From contig CAJXNM010000018.1 in the NCBI GenBank assembly GCA_913057135.1, positions 1 through 57,034 of the forward strand: a stretch of 57,034 bases of DNA, read 5' to 3'. Below, one piece after another: positions 19,782-28,961 of the stretch. This DNA comes from an uncultured Halieaceae bacterium (GTDB lineage: Bacteria > Pseudomonadota > Gammaproteobacteria > Pseudomonadales > Halieaceae). Each line of letters begins with the position of its first letter. Within the stretch, counting starts at the first letter, position 1. A program made the translations under genes and the position numbers. The notes beneath the pieces are model-generated. The model made no database searches. It saw nothing but the letters and a program-made list of their open reading frames with translations, and was not told where the DNA came from.

Positions 19782-21533
19782 CTATTTGCGCTTCATAGAT
19801 TTGAAGAATTCGTCATTCGACTTGGTGTCTTTCAACTTGTCGAGCAAGAATTCGATGGCTGGCAAATCTTCCATACCATGCAGCAGCTTGCGCAAGATCC
19901 ACATACGCTGCAGTTCATCTTCACCGGTGAGTAGCTCTTCCCGTCGGGTGCCAGAACGTCGAATATTGATGGCGGGATAGACGCGCTTTTCTGCGATCTT
20001 GCGATCGAGGTGCAGCTCCATGTTACCCGTGCCTTTAAATTCTTCGTAAATGACTTCGTCCATTTTGGAGCCGGTATCGATAAGGGCAGTGGCGATAATC
20101 GACAAGCTACCGCCTTCTTCAATGTTGCGGGCCGCACCGAAGAAGCGTTTGGGTCGCTCGAGCGCGTGGGCATCGACACCACCGGTGAGTACCTTGCCAG
20201 AGCTTGGTACCACGGTGTTGAAAGCCCGTGCCAGACGGGTAATGGAGTCGAGCAAAATAACCACATCGCGTTTGTGCTCGACCAGGCGCTTGGCCTTTTC
20301 TATGACCATGTCCGCTACTTGCACATGGCGCGCCGGTGGCTCATCGAAGGTTGAAGCCACGACTTCTGCACCCCGTGCACCTACCGAGCGCTGCATCTCA
20401 GTGACTTCCTCGGGACGTTCGTCAATGAGCAGGACGATAACGTAACACTCGGGGTTGTTTGAGATGATGGCTTGGGCGACGTTCTGCATCATGATGGTTT
20501 TGCCCGCCTTCGGCGGTGCCACCAGCAAACCCCGCTGACCTTTGCCAATAGGCGCGCACAAATCGATGATACGCCCTGTGAGGTCCTCGGTGCTGCCGTT
20601 ACCTTTCTCAAGGGTTAGGCGCTCGTTAGGGAACAGGGGCGTTAAGTTTTCGAACAGAATCTTATTCTTGGCGCTTTCGGGGGACTCGAAGTTAACGTCT
20701 TTAACCTTGAGTAGTGCGAAGTAGCGCTCTGAGTCCTTGGGCGGACGAATCATGCCCGTGACGGTATCGCCTGTGCGTAAATTAAATCGGCGGATCTGGC
20801 TGGGGCTGACGTAAATGTCGTCGGGACCGGCCAGATAGGAACTGTCCGCCGATCGTAAAAAGCCAAAGCCGTCTTGCAGAATTTCTAAAACGCCATCGCC
20901 CCAAATATCCTCGCCACTTTTAGCGTGGCGCTTGAGGAGGGCGAAGATAATGTCCTGCTTGCGCGATCGCGCCATGTTCTCGAGGCCCATTTCCCGAGCC
21001 ATATCGATGAGCTCTTGGGTCGGCTTATTCTTTAAGTCCGTAAGGCTCATAGGATTGGCGCTGGGGGTGTTCGGATCTCGACGGTTTCGCTGTCGGCGGT
21101 TGCGCCCGCGGCGTCCGTTGTTGTCTTGGTTTTCCGTATTGTCCTCTGAGCCTTCTTTTTGCTCACCGCCGCTGTCGGCTTTTTTACGAGCGGGCGCGGG
21201 TTGGGTCGTGCTATCGGCGTTGTCCTCGCTATCGCCATCGCCGTTGTCGTTGCGATTCAATTTCAAGGTTCGCGAAGGTGCACTGTTTTCCTGCTGATCA
21301 GGGCTGTCAGCAGCTTCGGCCGCCGGGGCGGGTTCATCCCTGGCTTGCTCGGGAGCGGTTTGCTCGGGGGCCGCCTGTGTCTGTTGGGTAGCACCCGTGT
21401 CGGCGCTGGATTCTAACGATAACTCCCCTTGGGGGGCTTCTGGGGCTGCCGGTGCCACCGGGGGTGTCGTCATATCGGTCGCTGGCGTTGTTGGTGTGTC
21501 ATCGTTGCTCGCTGAGCTATTTTGTTCTTCCAC
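19782..21533 (-). CDS. rho: Transcription termination factor Rho with long N-terminal extension
   Basis: 583 residues from GTG 21533. Residues 162-583 match E. coli Rho without gaps at the motifs I checked: numbering from Met162, the Walker A APPKAGKT falls at 178-185, as in E. coli; the primary RNA-binding domain ([23 protein letters not shown] split by positions 61-82) and [13 protein letters not shown] are present. Residues 1-161 are extra: P/A/E/Q-rich, then D/N/E-rich, then an arginine-rich patch [12 protein letters not shown] (141-152). The canonical-length start ATG 21050-21048 has no ribosome site, and the extension is stop-free with ordinary codon use, so I prefer the long form. Upstream gene is trxA, as in E. 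coli. Confidence 0.93.
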   Translation of the reverse strand: MEEQNSSASNDDTPTTPATDMTTPPVAPAAPEAPQGELSLESSADTGATQQTQAAPEQTAPEQARDEPAPAAEAADSPDQQENSAPSRTLKLNRNDNGDGDSEDNADSTTQPAPARKKADSGGEQKEGSEDNTENQDNNGRRGRNRRQRNRRDPNTPSANPMSLTDLKNKPTQELIDMAREMGLENMARSRKQDIIFALLKRHAKSGEDIWGDGVLEILQDGFGFLRSADSSYLAGPDDIYVSPSQIRRFNLRTGDTVTGMIRPPKDSERYFALLKVKDVNFESPESAKNKILFENLTPLFPNERLTLEKGNGSTEDLTGRIIDLCAPIGKGQRGLLVAPPKAGKTIMMQNVAQAIISNNPECYVIVLLIDERPEEVTEMQRSVGARGAEVVASTFDEPPARHVQVADMVIEKAKRLVEHKRDVVILLDSITRLARAFNTVVPSSGKVLTGGVDAHALERPKRFFGAARNIEEGGSLSIIATALIDTGSKMDEVIYEEFKGTGNMELHLDRKIAEKRVYPAINIRRSGTRREELLTGEDELQRMWILRKLLHGMEDLPAIEFLLDKLKDTKSNDEFFKSMKRK

Positions 21534-21829
21534 AGGTGTGTTCCGAAGTGATCAAAGGGTCGTGTGGGTTCCCGGGTCGGGAGGGCATATGCAAATGGGG
21601 GCCGCTGGGGCCGCAACTTCAAGCGTCAGACGCATGCCAAAGGCATTAAGACAGCGAATAACAGGGAAGCAGCGGAGGAAATGAGCGATGGCGGCGGGGA
21701 ATTCCCGTTCACAAAACCAAAGCTAGCATTGGATTTTGAGGGAGTCCAGTGTTTTTACTAGCTTAAAAAGCTGACAGGGTGGTTTCTGCAGAATAGGCGG
21801 CCCAAGGGGTTAGCTTGGGCCAGGATCGA
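21534..21829 (-). promoter_or_regulatory. rho leader region with C-rich stretch
   Basis: 296 bases between trxA and rho. Reading towards rho, the stretch at about 21545-21625 has roughly twice as many C as G and many pyrimidine-C pairs, as in rut sites. E. coli rho is autoregulated by Rho-dependent attenuation in its leader; a similar device here is inferred. A short out-of-frame reading frame (ATG about 21635) overlaps the rho start and may be a leader peptide, without other support. Confidence 0.4.
21799..21821 (-). terminator. Hairpin after trxA
   Basis: GGCCCAAG, seven-base loop, CTTGGGCC: a perfect eight-base stem nine bases after the trxA stop. There is no T-run, so it may be an RNA-stabilising or attenuating hairpin between trxA and rho rather than a strong terminator. 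Confidence 0.5.
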
Positions 21830-22156
21830 TTACAGACAGCTGTCAATAAATTGCGCTAGTTGTGCTTTGGACAGTGCACCGACTTTGGTTTCGACCGCGT
21901 TGCCGTCTTTGAAGATGATGAGCGTTGGAATGCCGCGAATGCCAAACTTTTCGGGTACACCCGGGTTGGCGTCGACATCGACCTTGCACACTTTTAAACG
22001 ACCCGCGTAGTCGGCGGCGATATCGTCGAGAATCGGTGCGATCATTTTGCAAGGGCCACACCATTCAGCCCAGAAATCGACGAGTACAGGGAGTTCGGCG
22101 GCGATCACTTCCTGATCAAAAGTGGCCTCGGAAACGTGGGTAATTTGTTCGCTCAT
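21830..22156 (-). CDS. trxA: Thioredoxin 1
   Basis: 108 residues from ATG 22156-22154, after GGAGGG; the longer open frame upstream is discarded because E. coli-type TrxA begins MSEQITHVSEATF. Active site WCGPCK at about residues 31-36, cis-proline in GIRGIPTLIIF. General cytoplasmic protein disulfide reductase; among its clients is the ribonucleotide reductase also encoded in this window. It is 45 bp from the divergent GIY-YIG gene and upstream of rho. Confidence 0.97.
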   Translation of the reverse strand: MSEQITHVSEATFDQEVIAAELPVLVDFWAEWCGPCKMIAPILDDIAADYAGRLKVCKVDVDANPGVPEKFGIRGIPTLIIFKDGNAVETKVGALSKAQLAQFIDSCL

Positions 22157-22201
22157 TAATGCCCTCCAAGGCACGCTGCGGGTTTCAGGTAAGCTACTAC
22201 A

Positions 22202-22546
22202 ATGACCGATGATAGCACCCCTGACAATGGCAAAAAATCCGTTAGTCGTCGCCACTGGTACGTCTACCTGATTGAGTGCGCCGATGGCAGTCTCTACACC
22301 GGCAGCACAACCGATGTGGAGCGTCGATTACGTCAGCACAATGGCGAGTTGGCAGGGGGTGCGCGTTACACCCGGGTGCGGCGTCCCGTGGCACTTTTAT
22401 GGCGCCACTGTGTCCCTGATAGAAGCGCGGCGTTACGCTTAGAGGTGCGTATTAAAGGCTTGAACCGTCGACAGAAAATGGCACTGATAAAGGGTGTGTT
22501 GGTGTTATCGACGGAACCGAAAGAAGCCGGCAATGGCAATCGATAA
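22202..22546 (+). CDS. GIY-YIG nuclease-fold protein (UPF0213/YhbQ-like)
   Basis: 114 residues. A single GIY-YIG domain: the VYL of WYVYLIECADGS and YTG of SLYTGST stand for GIY and YIG, followed by the catalytic-type Arg in VERRLRQHNGELAGGARYT and the helix LRLEVRIKGLNRRQK. Stand-alone proteins of this kind (UPF0213, YhbQ) have been reported to cut DNA in E. coli, but their role is unsettled. The glutamate expected late in the domain is in RLEVRIKG. First 17 residues are hydrophilic and variable. The promoter must lie in the 45 bp shared with trxA. Confidence 0.85.
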   Translation: MTDDSTPDNGKKSVSRRHWYVYLIECADGSLYTGSTTDVERRLRQHNGELAGGARYTRVRRPVALLWRHCVPDRSAALRLEVRIKGLNRRQKMALIKGVLVLSTEPKEAGNGNR

Positions 22547-22623
22547 CAGCCACCGACGGCAGGCTTGTTGTCATTACGAATTGTCGACTTTGAGGGGTGT
22601 CGTCACAAGCAGAGTAGTCAGAT

Positions 22624-23154
22624 ATGGCAAGCCCACCGGAAAATCTGCAAACGGTCGATGAGTTTTGGCGCTGGGCGCTCGTACAGTGGCGCCGAGCAGA
22701 TCTGTCCACGGTTTTACTGGATTTACAAAATCAGCACGGCTTAGTGGTACTAGAGCTGCTGCTGCTCGCTTGGCTCGGGCATCGAGGTCATCGTCTGGAA
22801 CTAACAGATTGGCAGCGCATGGTCAGCCATGCTCAACCCTGGATTGAAGACGTTATTGTACCTTTACGGTCAACCCGTCAGCGCTGGCGTGATCGCTCTA
22901 CAGTCACCACCCTCAGACCTTTGTTAGCGGATATTGAACTGCGCGCCGAGCGCCAACTGGCCCAGTTGTACGTGAAGACGCTTGACCATCTTGACCATGT
23001 TACTGCGACCGACCCCGTTCAGCAGGAATCGCACCTGCAGCCCTCGCCTCTCAGTGACAACCTACATTTGGGCATTAGTCGTGCCCAGCCGGCGTTACCG
23101 GAGCAAAAAATTACCGAAATCCTCCGCTTGCTTCAGGAAACTGATGCCATTTGA
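22624..23154 (+). CDS. TIGR02444 family protein
   Basis: 176 residues. The segment FWRWALVQWRRADLSTVLLDLQ followed by QHGLVVLELLLLAWLGHRG is what I recognise as the TIGR02444 family (split here at residue limits for quoting), a small helical protein of unknown function found in gammaproteobacteria. The C-terminal third (after about residue 125) is less conserved and rich in Q, H and P. A weak ribosome site precedes ATG 22624. It sits between the GIY-YIG gene and the FKBP gene, all rightward, spaced by 77 and about 106 bp. Confidence 0.72.
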   Translation: MASPPENLQTVDEFWRWALVQWRRADLSTVLLDLQNQHGLVVLELLLLAWLGHRGHRLELTDWQRMVSHAQPWIEDVIVPLRSTRQRWRDRSTVTTLRPLLADIELRAERQLAQLYVKTLDHLDHVTATDPVQQESHLQPSPLSDNLHLGISRAQPALPEQKITEILRLLQETDAI

Positions 23155-23260
23155 TACGGTCGGATACATTAGTCTAGATGACGGTGCTGGTGGCGTTCGG
23201 CCGCCCAGCAACGTACCATTCCGTCGGTTCTTGCCACTCAACCCAACTATGGATTTTGAC

Positions 23261-24010
23261 ATGCATTCTCTTTTATCTCGTCGTACCTCGACTTTTCTTT
23301 TGGCCCCCGTCCTTGTTGGCGTGTTATCGGCCTGCCAGCAACAAGCTAGCGAAACTGAAGCGGTAACCCTCGATACCCCAGAGCAGCGTTTAAGCTATGG
23401 TATTGCGCTGCGTATGGGTCAGCGCATGCAAGCCGATGGCATGGCGCTGGATGTGGACGCCTACGCACTGGGTATGCGCGATGCCTTCGAGGGCGTTGAA
23501 CCCAAAATGACTGACGAAGAAATCAATGCTGAAATGCAAGCGTTCCAGGCCAACATGGAAGCTGAGCGTGAAGCTGAACGTGAAGCGGTTGCCAATGCCA
23601 ATGCAGAGGCCGGCGCAGCTTTCCTCGAGGAAAACGCCGCGCGCGAGGGCGTGATGGTGACGGAATCGGGCTTGCAGTATGAGGTAATCGAAGCGGGTGA
23701 AGGTGCCAGCCCAGGCCCCGACGATGCGGTTGAGGTTCACTACCGCGGTACGCTTATCGATGGCACCGAGTTCGACAGCAGCTATAGCCGCGATCAGACC
23801 GTCACCTTTGGTGTTACTCAGGTCATCCCCGGTTGGACCGAGGCATTGCAACTGATGTCGGAAGGTGCGAAGTACAAGTTGTACATCCCCAGCGACTTGG
23901 CCTATGGCCCAGCGGGTGCAGGACAGGCCATTGGCCCTAACTCAACACTCATTTTCGAGGTCGAGCTTATTAAAGTCGTCGCCGATGACGACGATTCCGA
24001 CGAAGGCTAA
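23261..24010 (+). CDS. FKBP-type peptidyl-prolyl isomerase lipoprotein (FkpA/Mip-like)
   Basis: 249 residues from ATG 23261 (ATG 23249 in the same frame is an alternative; neither has a strong ribosome site). Signal peptide ends in the lipobox LSAC with Cys25. Residues about 38-130 are the FKBP N-terminal dimerisation domain (QRLSYGIALRMGQRM) with a charged helix AEREAEREAVANANAE; residues about 150-240 are the FKBP catalytic domain (VEVHYRGTLIDGTEFDSSY, FGVTQVIPGWTEAL, IPSDLAYGPAGAG). Folds envelope proteins in the periplasm. Acidic tail DDDDSDEG. A strong bidirectional terminator follows. Confidence 0.9.
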   Translation: MHSLLSRRTSTFLLAPVLVGVLSACQQQASETEAVTLDTPEQRLSYGIALRMGQRMQADGMALDVDAYALGMRDAFEGVEPKMTDEEINAEMQAFQANMEAEREAEREAVANANAEAGAAFLEENAAREGVMVTESGLQYEVIEAGEGASPGPDDAVEVHYRGTLIDGTEFDSSYSRDQTVTFGVTQVIPGWTEALQLMSEGAKYKLYIPSDLAYGPAGAGQAIGPNSTLIFEVELIKVVADDDDSDEG

Positions 24011-24085
24011 GCCGTTGGCTATCGGTGCTGCGCTTTGATCGAACCGATCAGACCAGCCTGCATCGAAGCCTTGGGGATACCCACT

Positions 24086-24113
24086 AAAAACGCGCCGCTT
24101 GGCGCGTTTTTTT
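24086..24113. terminator. Bidirectional Rho-independent terminator
   Basis: AAAAACGCGCC, loop GCTT, GGCGCGTTTTTTT. It is followed by seven T on the plus strand and reads into five T on the minus strand, so it can end both the FKBP gene and the convergent gshA. Confidence 0.9.
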
Positions 24114-24114
24114 G

Positions 24115-25707
24115 TTAGGCGTCAATCGTCTGATACTGGCTGTAGAACTGCGCTAGATAGTCTTCAAAGCTTTGAGTTTGTTCTTGTTCAAGCTGGTCTT
24201 GTAGCTGCAGTGAGATATCACTGGCCTGAACAAAGGCCTCATAGTGATCGTTGTGTAATGGGGTTTGCAGCAGCTGCTCGTGCCATTGTCGAGATTGGTT
24301 CAGCCCCAGTTGCCAAAACGGTATTTTTTGCTCCGACAGGTTGGTCAAAATACGCCCTGATGGGGTGTTCTGGGGTTCGCTAACGCGCGTTTGGGCATTG
24401 GCGATACTGGCGCTGTAATCACTGGTACCGTGGGCGGTATCGAGTAACTTGGCAGTGTTGGCCATGCTCTCAAGTAGCTCGTTAGCCATCTGGCGGAAGG
24501 GCACCTCACCCTCTGGGTTCAGTAGACAAAGCTCGGGGTCTCTGCCCCTGTTCACTACTCTTCGCAGATTCTCACTGTCTCGTTGACGTGTCACTTGGTC
24601 GCAAAGGGGGCTATCGGTTAACAAACAATCGATTAGGAACGTATCGATGATGCGGATGGTATCGGCGTCGATACCCAAGGGAAGAAACGGGTTGATATCG
24701 ATACAGCGCACTTCAATGTACTCGATACCCGCACGCTGCAAGGCTACCAAAGGTGCTTCACCGGACTCGGTGACGCGTTTTGGTCGGATCGGGCTGTAGA
24801 ACTCATTTTCGATTTGTAGCAGGCTGTCATTGAGCTGAGCACGCTCGCCGTTATCGGTCTCGGTAAAGCCGGCGTAATCCGGGTGGGGGGCGACGATGGC
24901 CCGGTGCAGCAGACGGATGTAATTGTCGAGCTTGTTGTAGCAGACCTGCAGGCTTGCTTGAGCGTCACTGTTATAGCCCAAATCGCCCATACGCAGTGAC
25001 GTAGCGTAGGGTAGATGTAAGGTGTTGCCCGCGTCATCGAAAGGTTCAAGGGGGTGGTCTTTATTACCCGATAGGAAACTGGCACATACCGCCGGGGAGG
25101 CGCCGGTCAGGTAAATAAGTAACCACACTCGACTGAAAAAGTTGCGTATCAATGCAAGGTAGCCATCGGTTTTATAGTCCTGCAGCGAGCCTGGGCTGCC
25201 CGCTAACTCCCAGCTGGCTTGCCAAAAGGTTTCCGGCATTGAGAAGTTGTAATGAATACCGGCAATGGCTTGCATCATGCGCCCGTAGCGCACACCCAAG
25301 CCGTTGCGGTATACCCGTTTCATGGTGCCGACATTGGACGAACCGTAATGGGCGATAGGAATCCCCTTGTCGCCGGCAACGATACAGGGCATAGACGCGC
25401 CCCAAATGATCTCATTTTTAAGGTTAGCCGCAGTGAACTGGTGTATGGCGCGCAGCTCATCGAGGGTATCGTCAATAGAGGTGCTGACGGGTGTAATAAA
25501 CTCGAGCAGCGCCTCGGAGTAATCGGTGGTAATCGATGGGTGGGTTAGTGCAGAGCCCAATGCCGCCGGATGGGGGGTTTGAGCCAGAGTGCCTGACTGG
25601 CTATCTACGCGCAGACCCTCTTTTTCAATGCCGCGACCAATATCGGTTAGCCAGCGCTTACCGGCCCCCGCGAGTAGCTCGCGATGTACTTCAGCGGTTA
25701 CGTTCAC
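24115..25707 (-). CDS. gshA: Glutamate-cysteine ligase
   Basis: 530 residues, the class I (E. coli-like, about 518) size. First step of glutathione synthesis, ATP-dependent joining of glutamate and cysteine. Signatures: GRGIEKEGLRVD at the start, ITTDYSEALLEFITPV, the HYGSSNVGTMKRVYR-type loop, AGIHYNFSMPE, and IEYIEVRCIDINPFLPLGID. The stop lies two bases inside the terminator. Neighbouring genes are divergent pilU and convergent FKBP. The glutathione S-transferase and glutaredoxin in this window depend on this pathway. Confidence 0.96.
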   Translation of the reverse strand: MNVTAEVHRELLAGAGKRWLTDIGRGIEKEGLRVDSQSGTLAQTPHPAALGSALTHPSITTDYSEALLEFITPVSTSIDDTLDELRAIHQFTAANLKNEIIWGASMPCIVAGDKGIPIAHYGSSNVGTMKRVYRNGLGVRYGRMMQAIAGIHYNFSMPETFWQASWELAGSPGSLQDYKTDGYLALIRNFFSRVWLLIYLTGASPAVCASFLSGNKDHPLEPFDDAGNTLHLPYATSLRMGDLGYNSDAQASLQVCYNKLDNYIRLLHRAIVAPHPDYAGFTETDNGERAQLNDSLLQIENEFYSPIRPKRVTESGEAPLVALQRAGIEYIEVRCIDINPFLPLGIDADTIRIIDTFLIDCLLTDSPLCDQVTRQRDSENLRRVVNRGRDPELCLLNPEGEVPFRQMANELLESMANTAKLLDTAHGTSDYSASIANAQTRVSEPQNTPSGRILTNLSEQKIPFWQLGLNQSRQWHEQLLQTPLHNDHYEAFVQASDISLQLQDQLEQEQTQSFEDYLAQFYSQYQTIDA

Positions 25708-25845
25708 AAGGGCTCCTGTTGCAGGTCGTGGTCGTTAGGTTTTTACTGGGCGGAGAGTCTGTAGTCCCCGATCCATTTTGGCGGGCGCCAAGTGTAAGCC
25801 CGGATGGCTGGGGGGTACAGGGTAGAAACAGAAACGGGAGACAAC

Positions 25846-26958
25846 ATGCGCATACATGAATGGCTGTCGATACTGGCGAAGCGAGGGGGCTCGGACCTCT
25901 ATCTCAGTACCGGTGCGCCCCCCTGTGCCAAATTTGATGGTCAGCTGACGCCCATTGCAGCTAGCGTATTGGCCCCGGGGGAAATCGCGGCGATCGCCGA
26001 TGAACTCATGGATAACACCCAGCGGGAGACCTTTCGCAAAGAGCTGGAGCTGAATCTGGCGGTTTCTATGCCGGGTGTGGGTCGTTTTAGGGTCAATGTT
26101 TTCAACCAGCGCAATGAAGTGAGCATCGTTGCTCGCTACATTGTTATGGATATTCCCAAGTGGCAGGATCTGGGACTGCCGCCGGTGTTGCCCGAGCTCA
26201 TTATGCGCAAGCGTGGCCTTATCTTATTCGTGGGTGCCACCGGCTCAGGCAAATCGACCTCGCTGGCCGCGATGATTGACTATCGCAACAGCAACAGTGC
26301 CGGCCACATTGTCACCATTGAAGACCCGGTTGAATTCGTCCACCGCCACAAGCGCTCTATCGTTAATCAGCGTGAGGTGGGCGTCGATACCCGCAGCTGG
26401 CACAGCGCCTTGAAAAATACCTTGCGACAGGCCCCTGACGTGATTTTGATTGGGGAGATCCGTGACCGTGAAACCATGGAGCACGCGCTCTCCTTTGCGG
26501 AAACGGGTCATTTATGTATATCGACATTACATGCCAATAACGCTAATCAGGCGATTGATCGCATTATCAATTTTTTCCCTGAAGAAAAGCGTACCCAGCT
26601 ATTGGTCGATTTATCGATGAACTTGCAAGCCTTTGTCTCCCAGCGATTAGTCCCCAATGTCAAAGGCGGCCGATCCTGTGCGATGGAGGTACTGCTGGGC
26701 ACCCCCACCATCCGAGAACTCATCCTTAGAGGTGACATTAGCGGTATTAAAGAAGCGATGGAAAAGTCGGATGATGCGGGTATGTGCACCTTCGATCAGG
26801 CCTTATTTGACCTCTGCCAAAGTGGTGCAATTACCCAGCAAGAGGCACTGCGTAATGCCGACTCAGTCAACAACTTACGTCTGCGTTTGAAATTGTCCGA
26901 GGGTAATGTAGCGGGCAGTGGTGGCCTTTCACTTGAGGACACCCCTGACGGTCCCTAG
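25846..26958 (+). CDS. pilU: PilU-type retraction ATPase of type IV pili
   Basis: 370 residues from ATG 25846 with CGGGAG just upstream; the longer frame lacks homology. GspE/PilT superfamily: Walker A GATGSGKST at 130-138, Asp box with EDPVEFVHRHKRS, Walker B VILIGEIRDRETMEHAL, His box GHLCISTLHANN. The RDRETMEHALSFAETGHLC wording and the long C-terminal region (DDAGMCTFDQALFDLCQSG) are PilU-like rather than PilT-like. PilU assists PilT in pulling pili back. It normally sits next to pilT, but here it is alone between gshA and the DUF1631 gene; the rest of the pilus genes are outside the window. Confidence 0.88.
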   Translation: MRIHEWLSILAKRGGSDLYLSTGAPPCAKFDGQLTPIAASVLAPGEIAAIADELMDNTQRETFRKELELNLAVSMPGVGRFRVNVFNQRNEVSIVARYIVMDIPKWQDLGLPPVLPELIMRKRGLILFVGATGSGKSTSLAAMIDYRNSNSAGHIVTIEDPVEFVHRHKRSIVNQREVGVDTRSWHSALKNTLRQAPDVILIGEIRDRETMEHALSFAETGHLCISTLHANNANQAIDRIINFFPEEKRTQLLVDLSMNLQAFVSQRLVPNVKGGRSCAMEVLLGTPTIRELILRGDISGIKEAMEKSDDAGMCTFDQALFDLCQSGAITQQEALRNADSVNNLRLRLKLSEGNVAGSGGLSLEDTPDGP

Positions 26959-27006
26959 CGTTCTAGAGGCACTCGTTTAGTGTTATGCCCGACGGTTCAG
27001 TGGTTT

Positions 27007-28869
27007 TTAGTTGGCGCTTAAACGGTCTTGGTCACGCCGCATCTGATTGACGGTATCGCGGAAATTGGACTTGCGCTCGAGGATGTCCACCATGTCTCGG
27101 TCGATCAATGCGATCAGTTGGGCCACGGTTAGCTCCCTCAGTTTGATGCCATCGCGATTGGTAAAGATGTAGCTGTCCTTTTCCAGATCTCTTACGGCAA
27201 CTTTGGCCATCATGGGCGGCTCGCGGTCGTGAAAACCCATCCATGTGCCCATGGGAATCTGCAGCTTTACAACCGTGTTGCTGTTGTATGGTTCATCATT
27301 GCTGGGAACCCAGTCGTCCCGATGTTGCTGGGTTTTTGATAAGGACGTGTGGCTGTCGTCGGTCGTGGTGTAGTTATCAGTGTTCGATGAATCGCGGCGG
27401 TCAGGGGTCGGCTGCTCATACTGTCGATGCGGACCGCCATGGGGTGTAGCCGCAGCTGCCTGTTCCTGTTCGCGGACTTTGCCCGACAGGGTGTCGGCCA
27501 GTTGTTGCTGTTGCTCTGCCTGCTCGCGTTTTGCCGATGCTTCTCGCTCTGCCTCCTCCGCCTGTTGTGTTTGGTACTGTGTCAGCTTCTGTGCACTGGC
27601 TTCTACCATGGCACGGCAGAAGGTGTCGGCCCCCGCCAGGGGACGAGCTTCACCCGAGCGTAATAGCGTATTGAATTCCGAGTAACTTTTGCGCATGACG
27701 CGAGCACCCAGAAAGTTCATGAACAGCAAGTACAGGTTATTCCCAAGGGTGCCGCACAGTCGAACCCGCAGCACCCCGTCAGGACTGTCGATAGCAAACC
27801 AGTTGCCGCGTATAAGACCCGCCTGTTCGAGTTCATGGTCTGTTGGGGTACCGTGTTCCGGTAGACCCGGTGTTTGGATGGGATCAGCCTGGAGCAAACC
27901 CAAGTCTTCACCGCGCATGTTGCGCAATAGGGCGTATTCAATCAGACCCACGGCGCCAGCCACCGCGTCATTATCCGGTTGAAGGCTCAGCAGCTGCCGG
28001 GACAAGGTGTTAGGTAGGTTGTTCATGGCCTGGCTGAGCTGTCTTTGATTCGCGGGGTCTTCGCTCTCTACCGGCTGTACTGCGTCAATAAGTTGTTGTG
28101 TGGCACCCACAAACTCCTGCCACTGGCTGCTGTCGACACCAAATTGCTCGCCGATTCGAATACCGCTTTCGAACCAGTCTGACTTAATGAAACGGGCAAC
28201 CGAACCGGGAAGTTGATGCACCGCTAGCTTGCTGTTCAGCATGGTCGCGGTTGCTAGTCGTGCAATATCGGCGCCGAGGGTGGTTTGTTCACGTTCTAAT
28301 AGAACACTATCGAAGCGACTCAATTGAGCGGCATGACCGTCAATCTTTTGGCGCAATAATTCCAGCGTTTCATCAACCTGGGGTTCGCTGGGGAAGTCGT
28401 CACAGGCCCGCACCAGTGCTTCTTTTACGCCGGCCAGCGCATTGGTTGCGGGTTTCCCCAGCTCCTCGTGCCAACCGATTAAACCGTTGTGGATCGTATC
28501 GAGAAGTCGATGCAGGGCATGGGCACCGGGAACAAAGAAGCGCTCGTCATTGATGGCGAATGCGGCGGCCAGTGGTCGCAGGCTATCGAGTTGCTGCTGC
28601 AGTGTTGGCGCCATAGGGTAGTGCTGGGCCCACAACTCGAAGGTATCGTCCACCCAATCGAGAACCGGCTGATCATCGCCGTTGGCTTGCATGAAGCCGG
28701 CTATTTTCAGCGCTTCTGTCAGTCGGTCTTCAGTACCGACGAGGGTTGCTAGCGCCGAGCGCAGGGACTTGCGACCGAGCACGTCCTGGCGAACAGGAAC
28801 CGCGTAGGCACTGCGCACGTCTGCTTCAAGCGAGCGTGTCAGTGGTAGACGCTCGTGTTCATCATGCAT
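27007..28869 (-). CDS. DUF1631 family protein
   Basis: 620 residues, large, mostly helical, no signal peptide or membrane segment. The N-terminal LEADVRSAYAVPVRQDVL and the segment GESLRSALATL-like run are typical of DUF1631; residues about 440-470 form a charged coiled coil (EEAEREASAKREQAEQQQQL); after a low-complexity gap (residues about 490-530), the end resembles a PilZ-like barrel (IPMGTWMGFHDREPPMMAKV, SYIFTNRDGIKLRE). DUF1631 members are sometimes mislabelled thymidine phosphorylase; I see no such domain. A regulatory role, perhaps with cyclic di-GMP, is only a guess. It is 92 bp after the VWA gene on the same strand. Confidence 0.78.
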   Translation of the reverse strand: MHDEHERLPLTRSLEADVRSAYAVPVRQDVLGRKSLRSALATLVGTEDRLTEALKIAGFMQANGDDQPVLDWVDDTFELWAQHYPMAPTLQQQLDSLRPLAAAFAINDERFFVPGAHALHRLLDTIHNGLIGWHEELGKPATNALAGVKEALVRACDDFPSEPQVDETLELLRQKIDGHAAQLSRFDSVLLEREQTTLGADIARLATATMLNSKLAVHQLPGSVARFIKSDWFESGIRIGEQFGVDSSQWQEFVGATQQLIDAVQPVESEDPANQRQLSQAMNNLPNTLSRQLLSLQPDNDAVAGAVGLIEYALLRNMRGEDLGLLQADPIQTPGLPEHGTPTDHELEQAGLIRGNWFAIDSPDGVLRVRLCGTLGNNLYLLFMNFLGARVMRKSYSEFNTLLRSGEARPLAGADTFCRAMVEASAQKLTQYQTQQAEEAEREASAKREQAEQQQQLADTLSGKVREQEQAAAATPHGGPHRQYEQPTPDRRDSSNTDNYTTTDDSHTSLSKTQQHRDDWVPSNDEPYNSNTVVKLQIPMGTWMGFHDREPPMMAKVAVRDLEKDSYIFTNRDGIKLRELTVAQLIALIDRDMVDILERKSNFRDTVNQMRRDQDRLSAN

Positions 28870-28961
28870 GGCGGTTGTCCGCTGGTGACGACCGGTGCTG
28901 GGCGCTGAGTTTCATGGCAACCCCGCTGGGTTTTAATGGGCAAACGGCTCGGTTAATGGGC

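Noticed and set aside
21048-21050. Canonical-length rho start (ATG, MSLTDL)
   Set aside because: No ribosome site upstream, and the frame continues upstream for 161 codons with protein-like composition; the long form was preferred, though not proven.
27007-28869. Thymidine phosphorylase label for the DUF1631 protein
   Set aside because: No phosphorylase motif; this label is a known misannotation of the family.
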